From assembly GCA_038373885.1 (NCBI GenBank), contig JAWZYV010011610.1, positions 744,001 to 808,000 of the forward strand: a DNA stretch of 64,000 bases, given 5' to 3'. Position 1 is the first letter of the stretch. Every line of letters begins with the position of its first letter. A model generated the notes under the pieces. The model was given only the letters and a program-made list of their open reading frames with translations. It had not been told where the DNA came from and made no database searches. The stretch is from Cheiracanthium punctorium. Its lineage: Eukaryota > Arthropoda > Arachnida > Araneae > Cheiracanthiidae. Positions 20,960 through 32,670 of this stretch are shown here, piece after piece. Position numbers and translations under genes: made by a program.

Positions 20960-22855
20960 TTACTTTTAGACATCCTTATTCTTCGTTGAGTCACTGACAT
21001 TGCACTTGTACAACAAGGGTTTTCTTCGAGCTTTGATTTCATTGCTAAATCACACGTAAATGACATCTTTTTAATTGTGACCTTGTCCAGAGCACATGGT
21101 CGCGAAGGCTTGGATGGGCAGAGCAGTAGGACTAGGCCTAAAACTTCAGATTAACGGTCGGCAGTGGCGATTGTGGAATTATTCCTGGCGACTATAAAAC
21201 TGTCCGTCTATCGCCAAAATTGGCGACCTGTATAATTGGCCTTTTTGTAAGCTAGAGCGCAATACTAGGGATGAATACTGAACCAAAAACAGAACATACC
21301 TAAATGGACAACACGCGTAGCAGAACAAACATCTTTGAAGCAGAAGAATTTTGGATGGAGAAAAAAGTGGGGAGCAAATATAGATATCTTATAGAAGAGT
21401 ACCAAACTTATGGCTTACTAACAACATCAAAGTTGCCACTGAACTTTTTGAAGTCACTTCACTGGCCACTGGCTACTGTGGAATTTTTTATTCTGAAGTT
21501 TTATTGGTCCCAAGTGGGCTGTTGGCTCAATGTGTGTCTTTATTTTATTTTATTTATTTATTTTTTATGTTCGACGCTAGAGGAGACCCTGACTTTGAAC
21601 ACATTGCACCCTGAACTCATATATACTCATAACTTTTTCTCTCTTCTACAGGAGGGAAAAAAAAAAAAAAGCTGGGTAAGAGCTGTGAACTCTTTTCGTC
21701 GCCACCCCCTGCATTTACAGATGCATTGTCAGATAGCCCCTATCAGAAAAATCCACTCGCCCGGCTTTCAGAGCCATCCTCGTTCTATCCTCAGCTAGCT
21801 ACCATATATTATGATTTCCCATTTCCAGAGAGGCTTGTAAAAAGTGTAAAAAACCTTACAGACGTCAGAAGTTAAGATGGATTGAATAAATTCGGGAGGC
21901 CGAACAGCTCAAGAAAAGTCCAGAGGAAACAGATTTTAACTTCCTGAGGAATTATCTAATCAATCAATTGATGAATCGATTCGAGCCCCGAAGTTGGTTC
22001 GTTGTTTTAGTTGCTGTTATCTGGAAAACTGGTCTTCACTGTCCAATTAAACCGGAGATCCTGCAGGTTAATGAAAAGAACAGAATCGCCGAAAGAATTT
22101 AATGGCAAATTTTTCAGTCAATAGTTGCACCACGAGCCCACTGCCAGCCTATCACTGAAGATAAGGGTTTAGAGAAAGGAGGCTATTTTTTTTTTAAACA
22201 TAGCATTTTAGTGTAGTGTTCTAATTCTTATTTTACATGGTGTAAAAAAGGGGGCCAAGGCCGTATTATTGTAGAGCCAAGGCCTGCACTACCCATCCAT
22301 ACTTTCACTGGATTCTTTTTATGCACGGTTTCAAAATAACACGGTGTAGAAAAAATGACAAAAGCACTTTTTCAATTTTCATTTTACCAATGCATAACGA
22401 CAATACTATGATTTTTTCAGAATTTTTAGACTCTTTGCATATATTTACTACTCGGCATGTACAGAGTAATATATGGGAGGATTTATACAACGAAATCTGT
22501 TTTCCAATATTCTACATTTTTAAATACTTTTTTTATTTTTCCACGTTTTTTTTAAGGCTTTATTACACGGCATAATTTCCAGCAATTTGATTGACGCAAC
22601 CGGTTGCGGCAACTCGTTCTGGCAAGTCAATAAGAGCGGATTAGCATGCAGGGTTGCCATAGTAAACTGACTCGTCGTTGTGATTATAATTTCTGTGGTT
22701 GCTGACAAACGTCAGTGACCAGATCTTCCGCCGCCATCTTATTTGAGAAGTAGAAATAAAAAACGGCTGGCATTCCAACAACCACCAACGAAAAAGTCTC
22801 TGAACGAAAAAGTCGGAGTTGACAAAACAATTTGAACTCTTTATGACCCAAATCA
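20960..22855. other. Gene-free interval with longest open frame of the window
   Basis: A 164-codon frame (21304-21798) contains T-rich hydrophobic and poly-Lys parts from low-complexity DNA and has no domain I recognise. TAGGGATGAATAC at about 21267 could be a solo hAT end. Nothing else is supported. Confidence 0.4.
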
Positions 22856-22860
22856 GTAAT

Positions 22861-23192
22861 CAGTGGCACACACAAGGGAGGGGTCCAGGGGATTTGGACC
22901 CCTTTTAAAATAGGTATCGACTTTGCATCGTAAAATCACCATGTAATTCTCGACATTTTACTGCATTAAAAGTTTTTCAAATTTTAATTTTTAGCAGTAA
23001 AGGTAAGTAAATAAAACCATGAGAAACATATCAAGTATATATTGAAGTAAGGGTTATACTTAAGGGTAAAGAGAGTACCAATGGCTATGGTAACTAGAAA
23101 AATTTTGTTCATTTTTTTCAGGTGGTTGGTTGGTGACACAACTTTATTATGACCTAGACCCCCTCCAAGAGAAAATTTTGTGTGCGCCTCTG
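22861..23192. mobile_element. hAT MITE, family E (CAGTGGCACACACAA)
   Basis: The ends CAGTGGCACACACAA and, inverted, CAGAGGCGCACACAA match at 13 of 15. The flanking 8-mers tcagtaat and tcccgaat match at only 5 of 8, so the duplication is decayed. A GGGGTCC stretch near the left end and CCCCTCC near the right follow the pattern of the other hAT MITEs. Confidence 0.7.
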
Positions 23193-23199
23193 TCCCGAA

Positions 23200-24545
23200 T
23201 TATTTTATTTTATGAAAACACAAGCTATTATTATTGTATTTTATAATATTTGAAAATAATAGTGTTTTTAAATAGTTAAAAAGTGTTTTTATGAATCAGA
23301 AATATTTGATATTAAATCAAACTACAGGAATTTAAAGATCTTGCAAGGTTCTTATAGCAGATTTATGTCCAAGTCATAAAGGGTTAAATTATATCATTGA
23401 AGTGGAAGAAAGTTTTCGCCATGTGATAACTTGAACATGGAAAAGTCAAGATGCAGGTCATCCAATAGCCCAAAGAGGAATTCAGATGGCATCCAATTTG
23501 TATACATTCTACTCAGTTTTATATGTATATATGCCAAGGATTGATGCAGACGAAATTTGGATAAGTTTTACGGACCCTTTACAAAATTACAGTCGATTAA
23601 AACAACCCTTCATTAGCCTTTTGCCCTATATTTTAATTTGTTTTGCAATTTTTTTAAGAAAAAAAAAAAGGGACTTTTACAAAAGTTGTTAAGAAAATTC
23701 ACAAAAGTATATGTTGAAATTCGCAAAAATAAATAGTTTTCCAAAAATGAGACATAAGAAAAAATTCTTGGATCAGCCCCTCAGAATCTTGTCTAAAAGG
23801 AATGGAAAGGAACAAATAATTTCTTAACTAAAGCCACGTGCTCATTGAAAGTGATGTATATAAGAAAAATATAAAGCAAGGAGGAAGTTGCTTTATAAAA
23901 AATGCGTTAGAGTGTGTGTGAGTGGGCATGTTTTACTACACCATTCCTTTTAAAATGCATCGTGAACAACCCTCACCCTAAAATTTTTTACGACTACGGC
24001 ACAGACAAAAACGCGCTGTTTCAAAATGAACTACCGAACAAAATTTCAAAGCCGGATACGGTCCCAGATCCCCGATGAACCATAAATACCCGGATTATCT
24101 CCAGTGCTATATAAAACAAAAGAGGATACCATATTTCATCCCCCTTCCCCATCCACCCAAGTACAAAATCCTCATACTAACAGCCAGTGCTCCGATATAA
24201 CTGAAGCACACGTAACTCCATTTCCAGCCCGTGTCCTCCAACGATTTAAATTGTTAGAAAAATCCGCCTTTTTATGAGTGGACAGGGGCTCATGCAAAAG
24301 CAGGATAAAGCCTCGGGGAGGAACTACTTGCATCCTCGTATTTTGAGTCATGCAGGTTGAGAAATGCATTAGACATAACCGAAACTGCATTAATGCAGAC
24401 TAACTTAAAAGTTTAAAATTAATAGAATCAGTATCTACAGAACATGAACAGTATCTACAGTTTCGAACAATCGCCAAAAATTGATTAACAGGAAATAATC
24501 ACTTCTTTCAAAATAATAATAGATAAATAGATATACAATCTGCTG
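23200..24545. other. Gene-free interval
   Basis: No gene or repeat boundary recognised. Confidence 0.5.
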
Positions 24546-24551
24546 TGTGTC

Positions 24552-24840
24552 CTGCAGTGGCCTAGTCACTAAACTCCGTTCGTATAAGAGCACGGAAAGT
24601 AAAGCAATACCGGCTTGGTCAGTGCTTGAGAAAGTGAACTTCTCTCTCGGCTGGACTGCTGTGGGACAGTGTACGCTAATGGGAGCTGGTGCACGTAAAA
24701 TCTATCGTGGCTACATGGCTCCAATGTCCTCCGTATTCAAACGATATCTCTGGGGGGCTTAATTCAGGTGCTAGGTCGCTCATCTGAATGGGCTCAAAAT
24801 TAGGAGACCACTCATAGGGAGCAACGTTGGTCTTTTATAT
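24552..24840 (+). mobile_element. SINE family S5, copy a
   Basis: It shares ordered words with copies at 39448-39835 and, inverted, at 42405-42742: 'gtggcctagtcactaaactccgtt', 'agcacggaaagtaaagca', 'ctgctgtgg', 'gggagctggtgcac', 'aaacgatatctctgggg'. The head resembles a worn tRNA box A. The tail of copy b carries 'cataataaaatgacc', which links this family to the tRNA-type SINE at 52769. Confidence 0.75.
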
Positions 24841-24844
24841 GAAA

Positions 24845-25940
24845 ATTTCATTAGTAAACTAGTCATATTGGTCAACATGTCGAAATCTCCAGAAGGAGCA
24901 GGTATTGGTTTTGGTTTGAAAACGACAATATACATTATAATATCAAAGCGTGTGTGCTCGCGTTATTAAAAATATTAATCTATCAAATAAAATAGCTACA
25001 AATTACTTTCGAGTTATAGCTTGTCCTTTTTTTCTGGTATGAAATAAGGAAAATATTAGTAACAATATTATATGTATTGCTACACTGATGTTCGCTTTAA
25101 TCAATGCATCAATATTTTGGAAAATGATACTATATTACGATAGATATAACTTTGTGGGGTTGCTCTTCTTACGAATCATGTGCCTATTTTAATTGTGTAC
25201 AATGTATACATTAAAATGCTGATCGGTTAATCAGAATATTAATGCTGTGCGAAACGAATACGAGTATTGAACATAACACACGCTTACTTATATGCTTTCA
25301 CTAAATTCTAACATGAAGCCTCGCTTGAATTTTAGACTATTCTCCTTTTCTTTGGGACATCTACAAACTGTAAGGTCATTTTCCCCTGAGCAATCTCTAC
25401 AACTTCTGCCAATATCCATCGGCTACCGCGCTGCTGCAGAAAAACAATCTCCAGGATTCGTGAATTCCTGAAACAACTTCCGCAACACGAAGTTCTCGTT
25501 TTCACGGTAGCTCTGGCAGCTGTTCCCCCGATATGAATGGTCCATCAGAGACAATCCAAGTAAACAGTTCATGATTCTAGTTTCGAGCATCTCTATTTTT
25601 CGTGAGAGCTCGTCAAGAACAAAAAAGAGATATGGATAATGGCATATAAATCTTTTCCAGTCTAATTGCAATCGGAGAAATATATAATTTTTCTTCTTTT
25701 ATTGGCTCTTGTCGAGATTGCATTGTAATTTGTAAACTTCGTAAACTTAGAAAATTTTTCTGGAACTGAAAGCTTGGCTTTATAGACAGTATGATGAGGA
25801 AGAAAAAAAATTCCAAAATCACCGATTATTTTCTCAGAGGGAAAATATTATAATACCCTTGAGAATATGAAAACCTCCCTTTCGGGAGTATATGTTAAAC
25901 GACAGTTTGAGCTCATTTTTAAAAGGCCGAGCATGAGAAA
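24845..25940. other. Gene-free interval
   Basis: An 82-codon minus-strand frame (25423-25671) reads like a helical protein segment but lacks good splice sites. I do not call it a gene. Confidence 0.45.
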
Positions 25941-25950
25941 TTTCACTTAA

Positions 25951-26348
25951 CGGTGTTATTCGAAAAAATCATGTGATTTTGGTACATAATTACAAATAAA
26001 CTAATTATGCCAGGCACTTCAAAATTTTGAAGCTGTCTCTTTACAAGCTGTATTACAAACTGCGAAGACAAGCCGATCTGTATCGGTTTCAAAACTTTTA
26101 GAAAAAATTCTTAAAAATCGGAAATTTTCGCAAAGCGCTTCACTCTTCGAAATATCTTGTAGCTCAGATCCATGTTTAAGAATATTTTCTGAAAATTTCA
26201 CAAAAGCCACAGCGTTTTCGCTTATCGCAGTGTGTAAAGCAGCTTATGAAGAACCATCTGGAATTTTTTGGAGACCATGGTGCTATTAGTTTATTTCAAT
26301 TTGTGTACCAAGACTAAAAACAGAGTTCTTTTTTTTCGAAGAACAGCC
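25951..26348 (+). mobile_element. Palindromic TTAA MITE (family T), copy 1
   Basis: TTAA at 25947-25950 and 26349-26352 bounds 398 bp. The ends CGGTGTTATTCGAAAAAA and, inverted, GGCTGTTCTTCGAAAAAA match at 14 of 18. The two halves align with each other imperfectly over nearly 200 bp, so the whole element can fold back. By eye it is identical in length and sequence to copies 2 and 3 at 54.4-55.4 kb. The TTAA target suggests the piggyBac superfamily, but the ends lack CCC, so another TTAA-specific system (e.g. Kolobok) is possible. A 63-codon frame inside is a by-product of the repeat. Confidence 0.88.
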
Positions 26349-26387
26349 TTAAATCAACCACCGAAATCAGCACAAAATTTAAGATAT

Positions 26388-26755
26388 ACTAGCTGCGTAC
26401 CCGTTCTCCGCACGGTAGGGAACGAAACTTTTTCTTACATGTATAGTTCGAATTGATTCCCGTGATTTGGGATCTAAAAATAAGCAAAATTATTTGACTC
26501 TTGGCGTAAAGTTACTCATTAGTTATTTGTAAAGTTAGTATAAGTACCGACCTGAGACCATTGTTAATATTATGACACAAAAAACTATGTCGGTGTCATT
26601 CGCAATTAGAAATGAAACGCGTGACGGTTCGCAGTGAAAATCCCTAATATTCAAAATGTCTCATTTCTGCATCATACTCTTTTTTTAGATTTAACTTATG
26701 CCATTAATACCTTAGATACTACATGATGTGGAGAACCGTTTTATTTTATAATTAA
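26388..26755 (+). mobile_element. ACTAGCTG repeat, element E1, left part
   Basis: It starts with ACTAGCTGCGTACCCG followed by CTCCGCACGG. It matches 29805-30180 over its whole length (shared 'tgacacaaaaa', 'tttctRcatcata', 'acatgatgt'). It is broken at 26755 by nested element E2 and resumes at about 28024. No coding capacity. Confidence 0.7.
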
Positions 26756-28023
26756 ACTAGCTGAAGTACCCGTTCTTCGCACGGGAATGAATGGACTTTT
26801 TGATATTACGATTTGTGGTGATTACTATTCATTGTAATAAACAGATATAGCAAAGTGAATATCGCGTTATATTGTGTCCAATAATCATGCATTCCGAATT
26901 GCAAGGCAATCGTTTGTACGGTGCAGAAGGCCATGCGGCGTAGCGCAATCTAGTGGCGAGTTTTAGCAAAATGGATACGTCGAAAATATTTTTCGCATTC
27001 AGATATCGATGTATACGAATTTTCATGACTATCGGCTGGACAGTCCTGAAGTTCATGTGTTGACGCGACATCTAGTGGCAAGTTATAGGAAAATGGACAG
27101 CGCCAAACTCTTCCCCGTGTTCAAATATCTATGTATACCTATTTTCATAGCGATTATTTGCACAGTCAAGAAGTGATACACTGCAGGGCCATTTAGTGGT
27201 TCAATAAAGTAATAATTTGCTACAGCGCCGTCAAGTGGCGAGTTATAGCAAAATGGATAACGCCAAAATATTCTCATTGTTCAAATAGCTATGTATACTG
27301 ATTTTCATAGCGACCGTGTTCAACTATCTATGCATACCAATGTTCATAACGATCATTTGCACAGTCAAGAAGTGATACACTGCAGGGACATCTAGTAGTT
27401 AATTAAAGTAATGATTTGCTACAGCGCCGTCAAGTGGCGAGTTATAGCAAAATGGATAACGCCAAAATATTCTCATTATTCAAATAGCTATGTATACTGA
27501 TTTTCATAGCGACCGTTTGAATGGTCAAGAATTTGGCCTGCTGCAGCGTCATCTAGTGGCGAGTTAAAATAATAATGCATTGCAGTGTCATCTAGTGGTG
27601 AGTAACATCAAAAGGAACGCAGTTAGAATATATTCTTCGTGCTCAAATGTGTAAGTATAAAAAATTTTATGCCGATCGGTCGAACGGTATAGAAGTTGAT
27701 GCTTTGCAGCGCCATTTAGCAGCAAGTTACAGCAAAATGGATAGTGAAAAATATTCTCCGTGTTCTAATATTCGCGTGTACCAAATTTCATCGAAATCGG
27801 TTGGACGATATTCGCATAGCAAACGGCTAAACGGAATAGAATTCAACGTTGTGCTGCGGCACCAAGTGGCAAGTTAAGGAATAGCATAAAAACCTTCTCC
27901 ATCATAAAAGACTTAGGTGAACCGAATTTCATCGTGCAACGGTGCTCAACGGTGCTGGAGTTTTTCAACCTCATAAACACATACCAACATTCATTTTTAT
28001 CGGCACCAGTGTTATTATATATA
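26756..28023 (+). mobile_element. ACTAGCTG repeat, nested element E2 with tandem array
   Basis: It begins ACTAGCTGAAGTACCCG and ends near 'gttattatatat', the same boundary style as E1 and E3. It differs inside: most of it is a tandem array of monomers containing 'cgccatctagtggcgagtta'. It is inserted in E1. The class is unresolved; ACTAG start, no terminal inverted repeat and AT-rich end suggest a Helitron-like or retroposon origin. Confidence 0.65.
26940..27875 (+). repeat. Tandem array of about nine monomers with CGCCAtctagTGGCG
   Basis: Monomers of about 100-125 bp carry the near-palindrome CGCCATCTAGTGGCG, then 'agttatagcaaaatgga', 'aaaatattctc', 'caaatagctatgtata' and 'gattttcatagcgaccg'. 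The segment starting 27222 and the one starting 27419 match almost perfectly over about 98 bp (period 197), so the array has expanded recently in blocks of two monomers. Flanking monomers are much more diverged. Confidence 0.8.
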
Positions 28024-29804
28024 CCAGTCTCAAATAAAATCCAGTTTCAAATCTAAGCCTCGCCAAAGTGCCAACATACGCCATTTTGCAAGAGTTTTTT
28101 CAGGGAATCATTCGAAGCATTGACTTAGCAGCAATCAATATGGGAAATGGTTCGACCGCCAAAGAGTAGCACGCATTTATTTGAAAATTGGAATTCCTTA
28201 ATACAGCCGATTTTTTTTTAAATTATCAACTATAATGTGTTTTATTCATCGTTACTCCGATGTACTAAATGAGAAGATTTCAATTTTCTGAAATTTGGCG
28301 GAATTCCCCCAACTTAAATCAATGTACTCAATTGGCGAGAATTCTGAAGTTAGATCGCTTGAAATCCCTTAATAACTGCATTATTTCTTCACGGATCATT
28401 AAAATTCAACGCTGTATTCTAATAAAACCTTTGCACTTGTTTTCAAAAATCTATTTCCTTAAGCTCTCAATAAATTGCGCAAAGCCGAAAACTGTGCCAA
28501 CCGCTAGAACTCACTCAAAATCCATATTTCAGCCATTTTATTTTTTCGCCAAACTAAAAAAATTTACACATTAGCCTCGGAAATCTTCAATTCTTATTGT
28601 TTTGCGTGTAAAGCATTACATTCCTGCTCTGATTTCCCATGCACACGATGTTATAATTAAAAAAAAATAACCTTACGAATATAAACTAACAAAAAAAATC
28701 ATTATTATTCTTTTATTTTTACTTTGAGAATTTAAAACATTTTATTCGGCAAAATATTCTTTTTCATAAACATATTTTATGAAAAATGAAACAAATTTCA
28801 TAGATGGAGGCAAAATTCATTAATGACCGGAGTCCCTGTTTGCCATAATCAGGCCCTGTTTAGCACCGCAATATATTTCTTGCGATTCGAAAACGTGTCC
28901 CGTTTAAAATCTCAATTGAAAATAATGCTGGATAATTCACTGGTGAAAAAACAGCATTCAATTATTTTTTTGGCAACGTAAAATAAAATATGGAATTATT
29001 TCATGCGTGGCGTATGTTTTGCTTGTGAGTCCGTTATTCTGATTGAGTTTCGAAAGGGGTTTTAAACTCGTGACGTCAAAGTGGCGCACATTTCACATGT
29101 GAAAACTCGGTTATTTTTAAATAATTTTATTTTTTTTTTTCAACTGGCAATTTTAATCATTCTTACTGTCTCCAAGACAACCAAACCGCAAGATATCATA
29201 CCGAAATTTTAAGCTGCTGCGATTGAAATGAAAATCCTTCTTTACTTAAAAATTCGTAAAAAATCTCCTAATTTATATTTTCCCTCCGTTCTTCTTTTAA
29301 AAGAGGGCGAATTGTATGCTCCGTCATTTGACAAAATATAAAAAGTTTGTGACGGATAGAATTCAAGATGCAGCAATTTTAAAAATATTTTACGAAAGTC
29401 AGCGTCAAATTTAATGTTATTTGAAAAATTCCCAAAAATCTGCCAATTATGTTACACAGTCCGAACAAACAATTTTTAAAAGAAAAATTTCTCCTCTATC
29501 CGATAATGTAAATTTCGTTTTCTTGCGAGTGTAATTACCGGCGTTATTACGTATTAAGCGAGAAAAATCGCTAAAAATCGCACAAAACATAAAATAAAAC
29601 ACTTTCTAATTCGAATTTCGAAGAAATCGCTCCGATGCGTGTTAGGATATGTCCTAGTGAAGCCGTATGCAAAATTCGGTAGGTCTGCGACAAACCGTCT
29701 CGGCGCAATGCGATCCAGAGACGCGCGCAAAAAGATCGGTGGTCACAAACTTGCCTACAAACCTACATAGCTACATAAATGTTTACTCTCGGATTTTATT
29801 ATAT
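28024..29804 (+). mobile_element. ACTAGCTG repeat, element E1, right part
   Basis: It continues E1 after the nested E2. It aligns with 33900-34450 ('agggaatcattcgaag', 'atttcaattttctgaaatttg', 'aataactgcattatttct') and ends in 'ggattttattatat' directly before the ACTAGCTG of E3. The open frame at 28269-28574 has no known domain and is not conserved in the other copy. Confidence 0.65.
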
Positions 29805-30639
29805 ACTAGCTGCTTACCCGTTCTCCGCACGGTGGGAAACGAATATTTTCCTTAAACATATAATTCAAATTAAACCCAGTAATGCGGAATCTCAAAACGC
29901 GTAAAAAATACTTGAATCGTGACTAAAAGTTGACGTCATGAGTGCAAATCTGAGATGATTTCAGCCTGATGACACAAAAACTTCGTCAGTATCACTGGCG
30001 ATGAAAAAAGAAGAAATCTTTACGGTATCCAGCTGAAACTTCTCTCTTTCGAAAAATGCCTTATTTCTACATCATATAATTTTGTTTTTTAGGCTTAATT
30101 ATAGCATTTAATAAATACCATATGAATAAATTACATGATGTTGACAACTATTTTATTTTATTTTGCATTTCCTAAAAAGTGGAAAATACATTAGCGCAGT
30201 TATTTTGCAAATTGCTTTATTGAATTTCACCTAACATAACAAAAGATTACATAAAATAATAGTTGCACCACGTACGTTAGAAGTCAAAATTGCACACAGT
30301 TTTCGTGAAAATCAAGTCGCATTTCAAATGAAAACATTTGTGACGTAACTTCTGCGATAAAGTTTATCACCCTTACTAAACTCTTAATGCAGTATCACAC
30401 TTGTTACATAAAACTGACTTTGGTCTCACTGTCAACTCGCGTAAATAAATAACTAATAAAAATTGTGATCGTTTTCGTGTAACACGTTAAAAGAGACTCG
30501 TACAGCACGGTAAAATGAGACATATGTCCTGATCTTATAACTTTTTAACTCCTGTAATTAACATAACTTTTGAATGGCAACACCAAACATCATTGCATTT
30601 CTACGGAGTGCAAATAAGTTTTGCCTCGATTATTCTGCG

Positions 30640-30740
30640 CAGTCTGCACTCCAGGTGGAGTATAGTGCAGGACCCGTACAGCACGGATTCCTATAACACG
30701 GAACGTATCTACCGTGTTATAGGGAATCTACTGTAGTTGC
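30640..30740 (-). mobile_element. Possible pogo/Tigger-type end
   Basis: On the minus strand CAGTAGATTCCCTATAACAC begins next to TA and is followed by an inverted echo ('gtgttataggaatc'), giving an imperfect hairpin. CAGTA plus CCTATAACACGG style ends are typical of pogo/Tigger elements. No second end is evident, apart from a direct word GTACAGCACGG at 30498 and 30672. Confidence 0.4.
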
Positions 30741-30931
30741 ATAGTGTCAAATTCAAAAGAAAATTCTGGGTTGCCGTATTTAGTTATATTTCATCTAACC
30801 TTGGTGGCAAATATCCGAACTGTATCAAAAGTAAACTTCACAAAATTTTTAATTCTGTATAACCCTCGAAAAGCCTTCGGTGTTTACCATCTACGACGGG
30901 TTTTCATGACGTGACAACATATGCTTGCGTG

Positions 30932-31128
30932 CAGCGGCGTAGCCAAGGAGGGGATAGGGGGTTACAACCCCCCATGAGGAGTTATATTGCCAGGAGTTAT
31001 ATTGTTCATTTTTTATTGCCATACAAAATGAATATTCTTCACTCCCTTATCACACACGCGTATACATACATATGTGTGAGCTGCAGTAGTCGTAACACCC
31101 CCATGAAAAATTTCTGGCTATGTCACTG
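30932..31128. mobile_element. hAT MITE, family A
   Basis: The ends CAGCGGCGTAGCC and GGCTATGTCACTG are imperfect inverses. The body has 'ttgccatacaaaatg' and 'gctgcagtagtcgtaac' as in the other family A copies. It carries an internal direct duplication of 'ggagttatattg'. The target duplication is decayed (4 of 8). Confidence 0.75.
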
Positions 31129-31263
31129 CTAGCTCCTAATTGATCATTTTTCTTTTCATGTATCAGTGATCAATATACTTCAGGATGAGATCTCCATTGA
31201 AAAAAAAAAAAAAAGGTCTAAAAATCTGACCCCAGAAAACTCTGATTAACACAGTGGGGTTAC

Positions 31264-31424
31264 TATGGGCCGTACCCAGAAAAAAAATTCGGGGTGAGGG
31301 GGGGGACCAAAATATGAAAACGGCCCAATTTTTCACAAAAAGCTTCATTATTGTTGTTTTGTTAACATAGATTTCGGGGGGGGGGTACCGGACCCCCTGG
31401 TCCCCCCCCCCGAGTACGGCCTTG
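31264..31424. mobile_element. hAT-type MITE, family F (GGCCGTAC ends), perfect 8-bp duplication
   Basis: The left end TATGGGCCGTACCCAG and inverted right end CAAGGCCGTACTCGGG are imperfect repeats sharing GGCCGTAC. The perfect 8-bp duplication 'ggggttac' is at 31256-31263 and 31425-31432. It has G-rich left and C-rich right halves and is non-coding. Confidence 0.85.
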
Positions 31425-32075
31425 GGGGTTACACAAATACGCGCCGGACATACGCTCTTGTTTATGTCCGGAGGAGCATGTACATTAGTGCTTATGTGCA
31501 GCTCCGGATAATCTGCCAGCAAGGCAGCAAAAATTGACATAAAAATGGCACCCACACGCGAAGGAAATAAAATTAAAGGTATGTAGAATTGCATGAAAAC
31601 TTCGATTATTTTTAACCCTTTCAAACCCAATGTCCATTACAATGGACATACATTTTTAAACCTTATCTCTTTTAACCCATTGACTTCAGAGCGTTGAAAC
31701 TTGCTCCATGAATAGATAAAAGATCAATCTTTTTCACATGTTTGCGATTTTTGGGTTGGCAACAGTGCGCAGATGTTTACAGCTTGCTTTGTTTGAAAAT
31801 GGCGTAAGGTTCTAGTCTGCAAAAACACGAGTATTTTCTTTTATTTTGATTTATATGAATAATTTCTTCTAATGTGTCAGTAATTTTTTTAAACAATGTT
31901 TATAAGTTAATCTTAGCATTAGAAATAGTTTTATTGTATTACTGGTTATAATTTGGGAAAAAATGGAGCGTAATCACATGTCCATTACAATGGACATTCG
32001 GTACACGTGGTTGTGATTCTTTAGGTAGTTGAATTATTGATATTTTTGCTGTCGAATTTATTTTAGGCAATTGAA

Positions 32076-32285
32076 TTGTTTTTAAAACAACAACAGTTTA
32101 TTAGGAGGATCAAATATTCATTTTTTATTTTAGAAAAATATAATTTGAAAAATTCGAAAGATCTAAAGGAAGTTTTAGATTATATAACTAGTGCTGAAAT
32201 ATCAGATACTGAAGAATTAGAATCTGATGATGATTGCTTTGTTGATAGTGGTAATCAAACTGTTGCAAAAGGTAAATTTTGTTAA
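32076..32285 (+). pseudogene. piggyBac transposase remnant, acidic N-terminal part
   Basis: The frame ends in SDTEELESDDDCFVDSGNQ. Acidic Ser/Asp-rich N-termini are usual in piggyBac transposases, ahead of the catalytic DDD domain. That catalytic domain is missing here: the next recognisable piece, at 32402, already belongs to the C-terminus. Identification rests on context (piggyBac-type ends and the Cys-rich tail), not on this segment alone. Confidence 0.55.
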
Positions 32286-32401
32286 AATTCTTGGAAATTT
32301 TTTTAGGAGTTTCAAAAAAGAACATATTAGATTTGTTACATTTCAAAATGAGATCAGCTTCAGATCTATGTACGGTTGGTTTAGCAAAAAATAATTAAAA
32401 A

Positions 32402-32670
32402 ATGGGAAGGCCATCATTATCACCTATTGTACAAAATAAAAGGATATGCCAAAGAGCAGTTGAAACTCGACCTCATCCTGAGATTATCAATGACTCTGTA
32501 GATCAAAAGTTGATGATAAGCATGGAGCAACCCGGTGTAAAAATTACGGTTGCAAAGGTAAAACCCATATCTACTGCAATAAATGTACAGTGCATTTATG
32601 CTTTACTATGGGGAGAAATTGGTTTTTTTTTTATATCCATGTCAAAAAATTTAAAGTTTATCTATTTTGG
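32402..32670 (+). pseudogene. piggyBac transposase remnant, C-terminal Cys-rich domain
   Basis: The first frame reads GRPSLSPIVQNKRICQRAVE and HPEIINDSVD, resembling the linker before the Cys-rich tail. After a frame change the DNA at about 32533-32640 reads RCKNYGCKGKTHIYC, then NKCTVHLCF and GRNWFFFYIH. This matches the C-terminal zinc-binding domain of PGBD/piggyBac proteins (RCK..CKGKTH.YC.KC.VHLCF....CF..FH), which contacts the terminal repeats. The last Cys is replaced by Trp (GRNWF) and the frame is shifted, so the copy is dead. Confidence 0.85.

Noticed and set aside
21304..21798. Longest open frame (164 codons)
   Set aside because: It contains low-complexity T- and A-rich DNA and no recognisable domain. 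A frame of this length is plausible by chance in 64 kb.
25423..25671. Minus-strand frame with a helical, protein-like product
   Set aside because: Possible acceptor (ttcttgacgag) and donor (GCGCG|GTAGCC) are both weak and no family is recognised.
26019..26210. A 63-codon frame found three times with identical sequence (26019-26210, 54476-54667, 55095-55286)
   Set aside because: The identity is explained by the three identical MITE copies. It sits in a self-complementary repeat and has no start context, domain or family.
26830..27880. Regularly repeated hairpins as a CRISPR array
   Set aside because: Monomers are about 100-200 bp with diverged repeats and no unique spacers, and the DNA is clearly eukaryotic.
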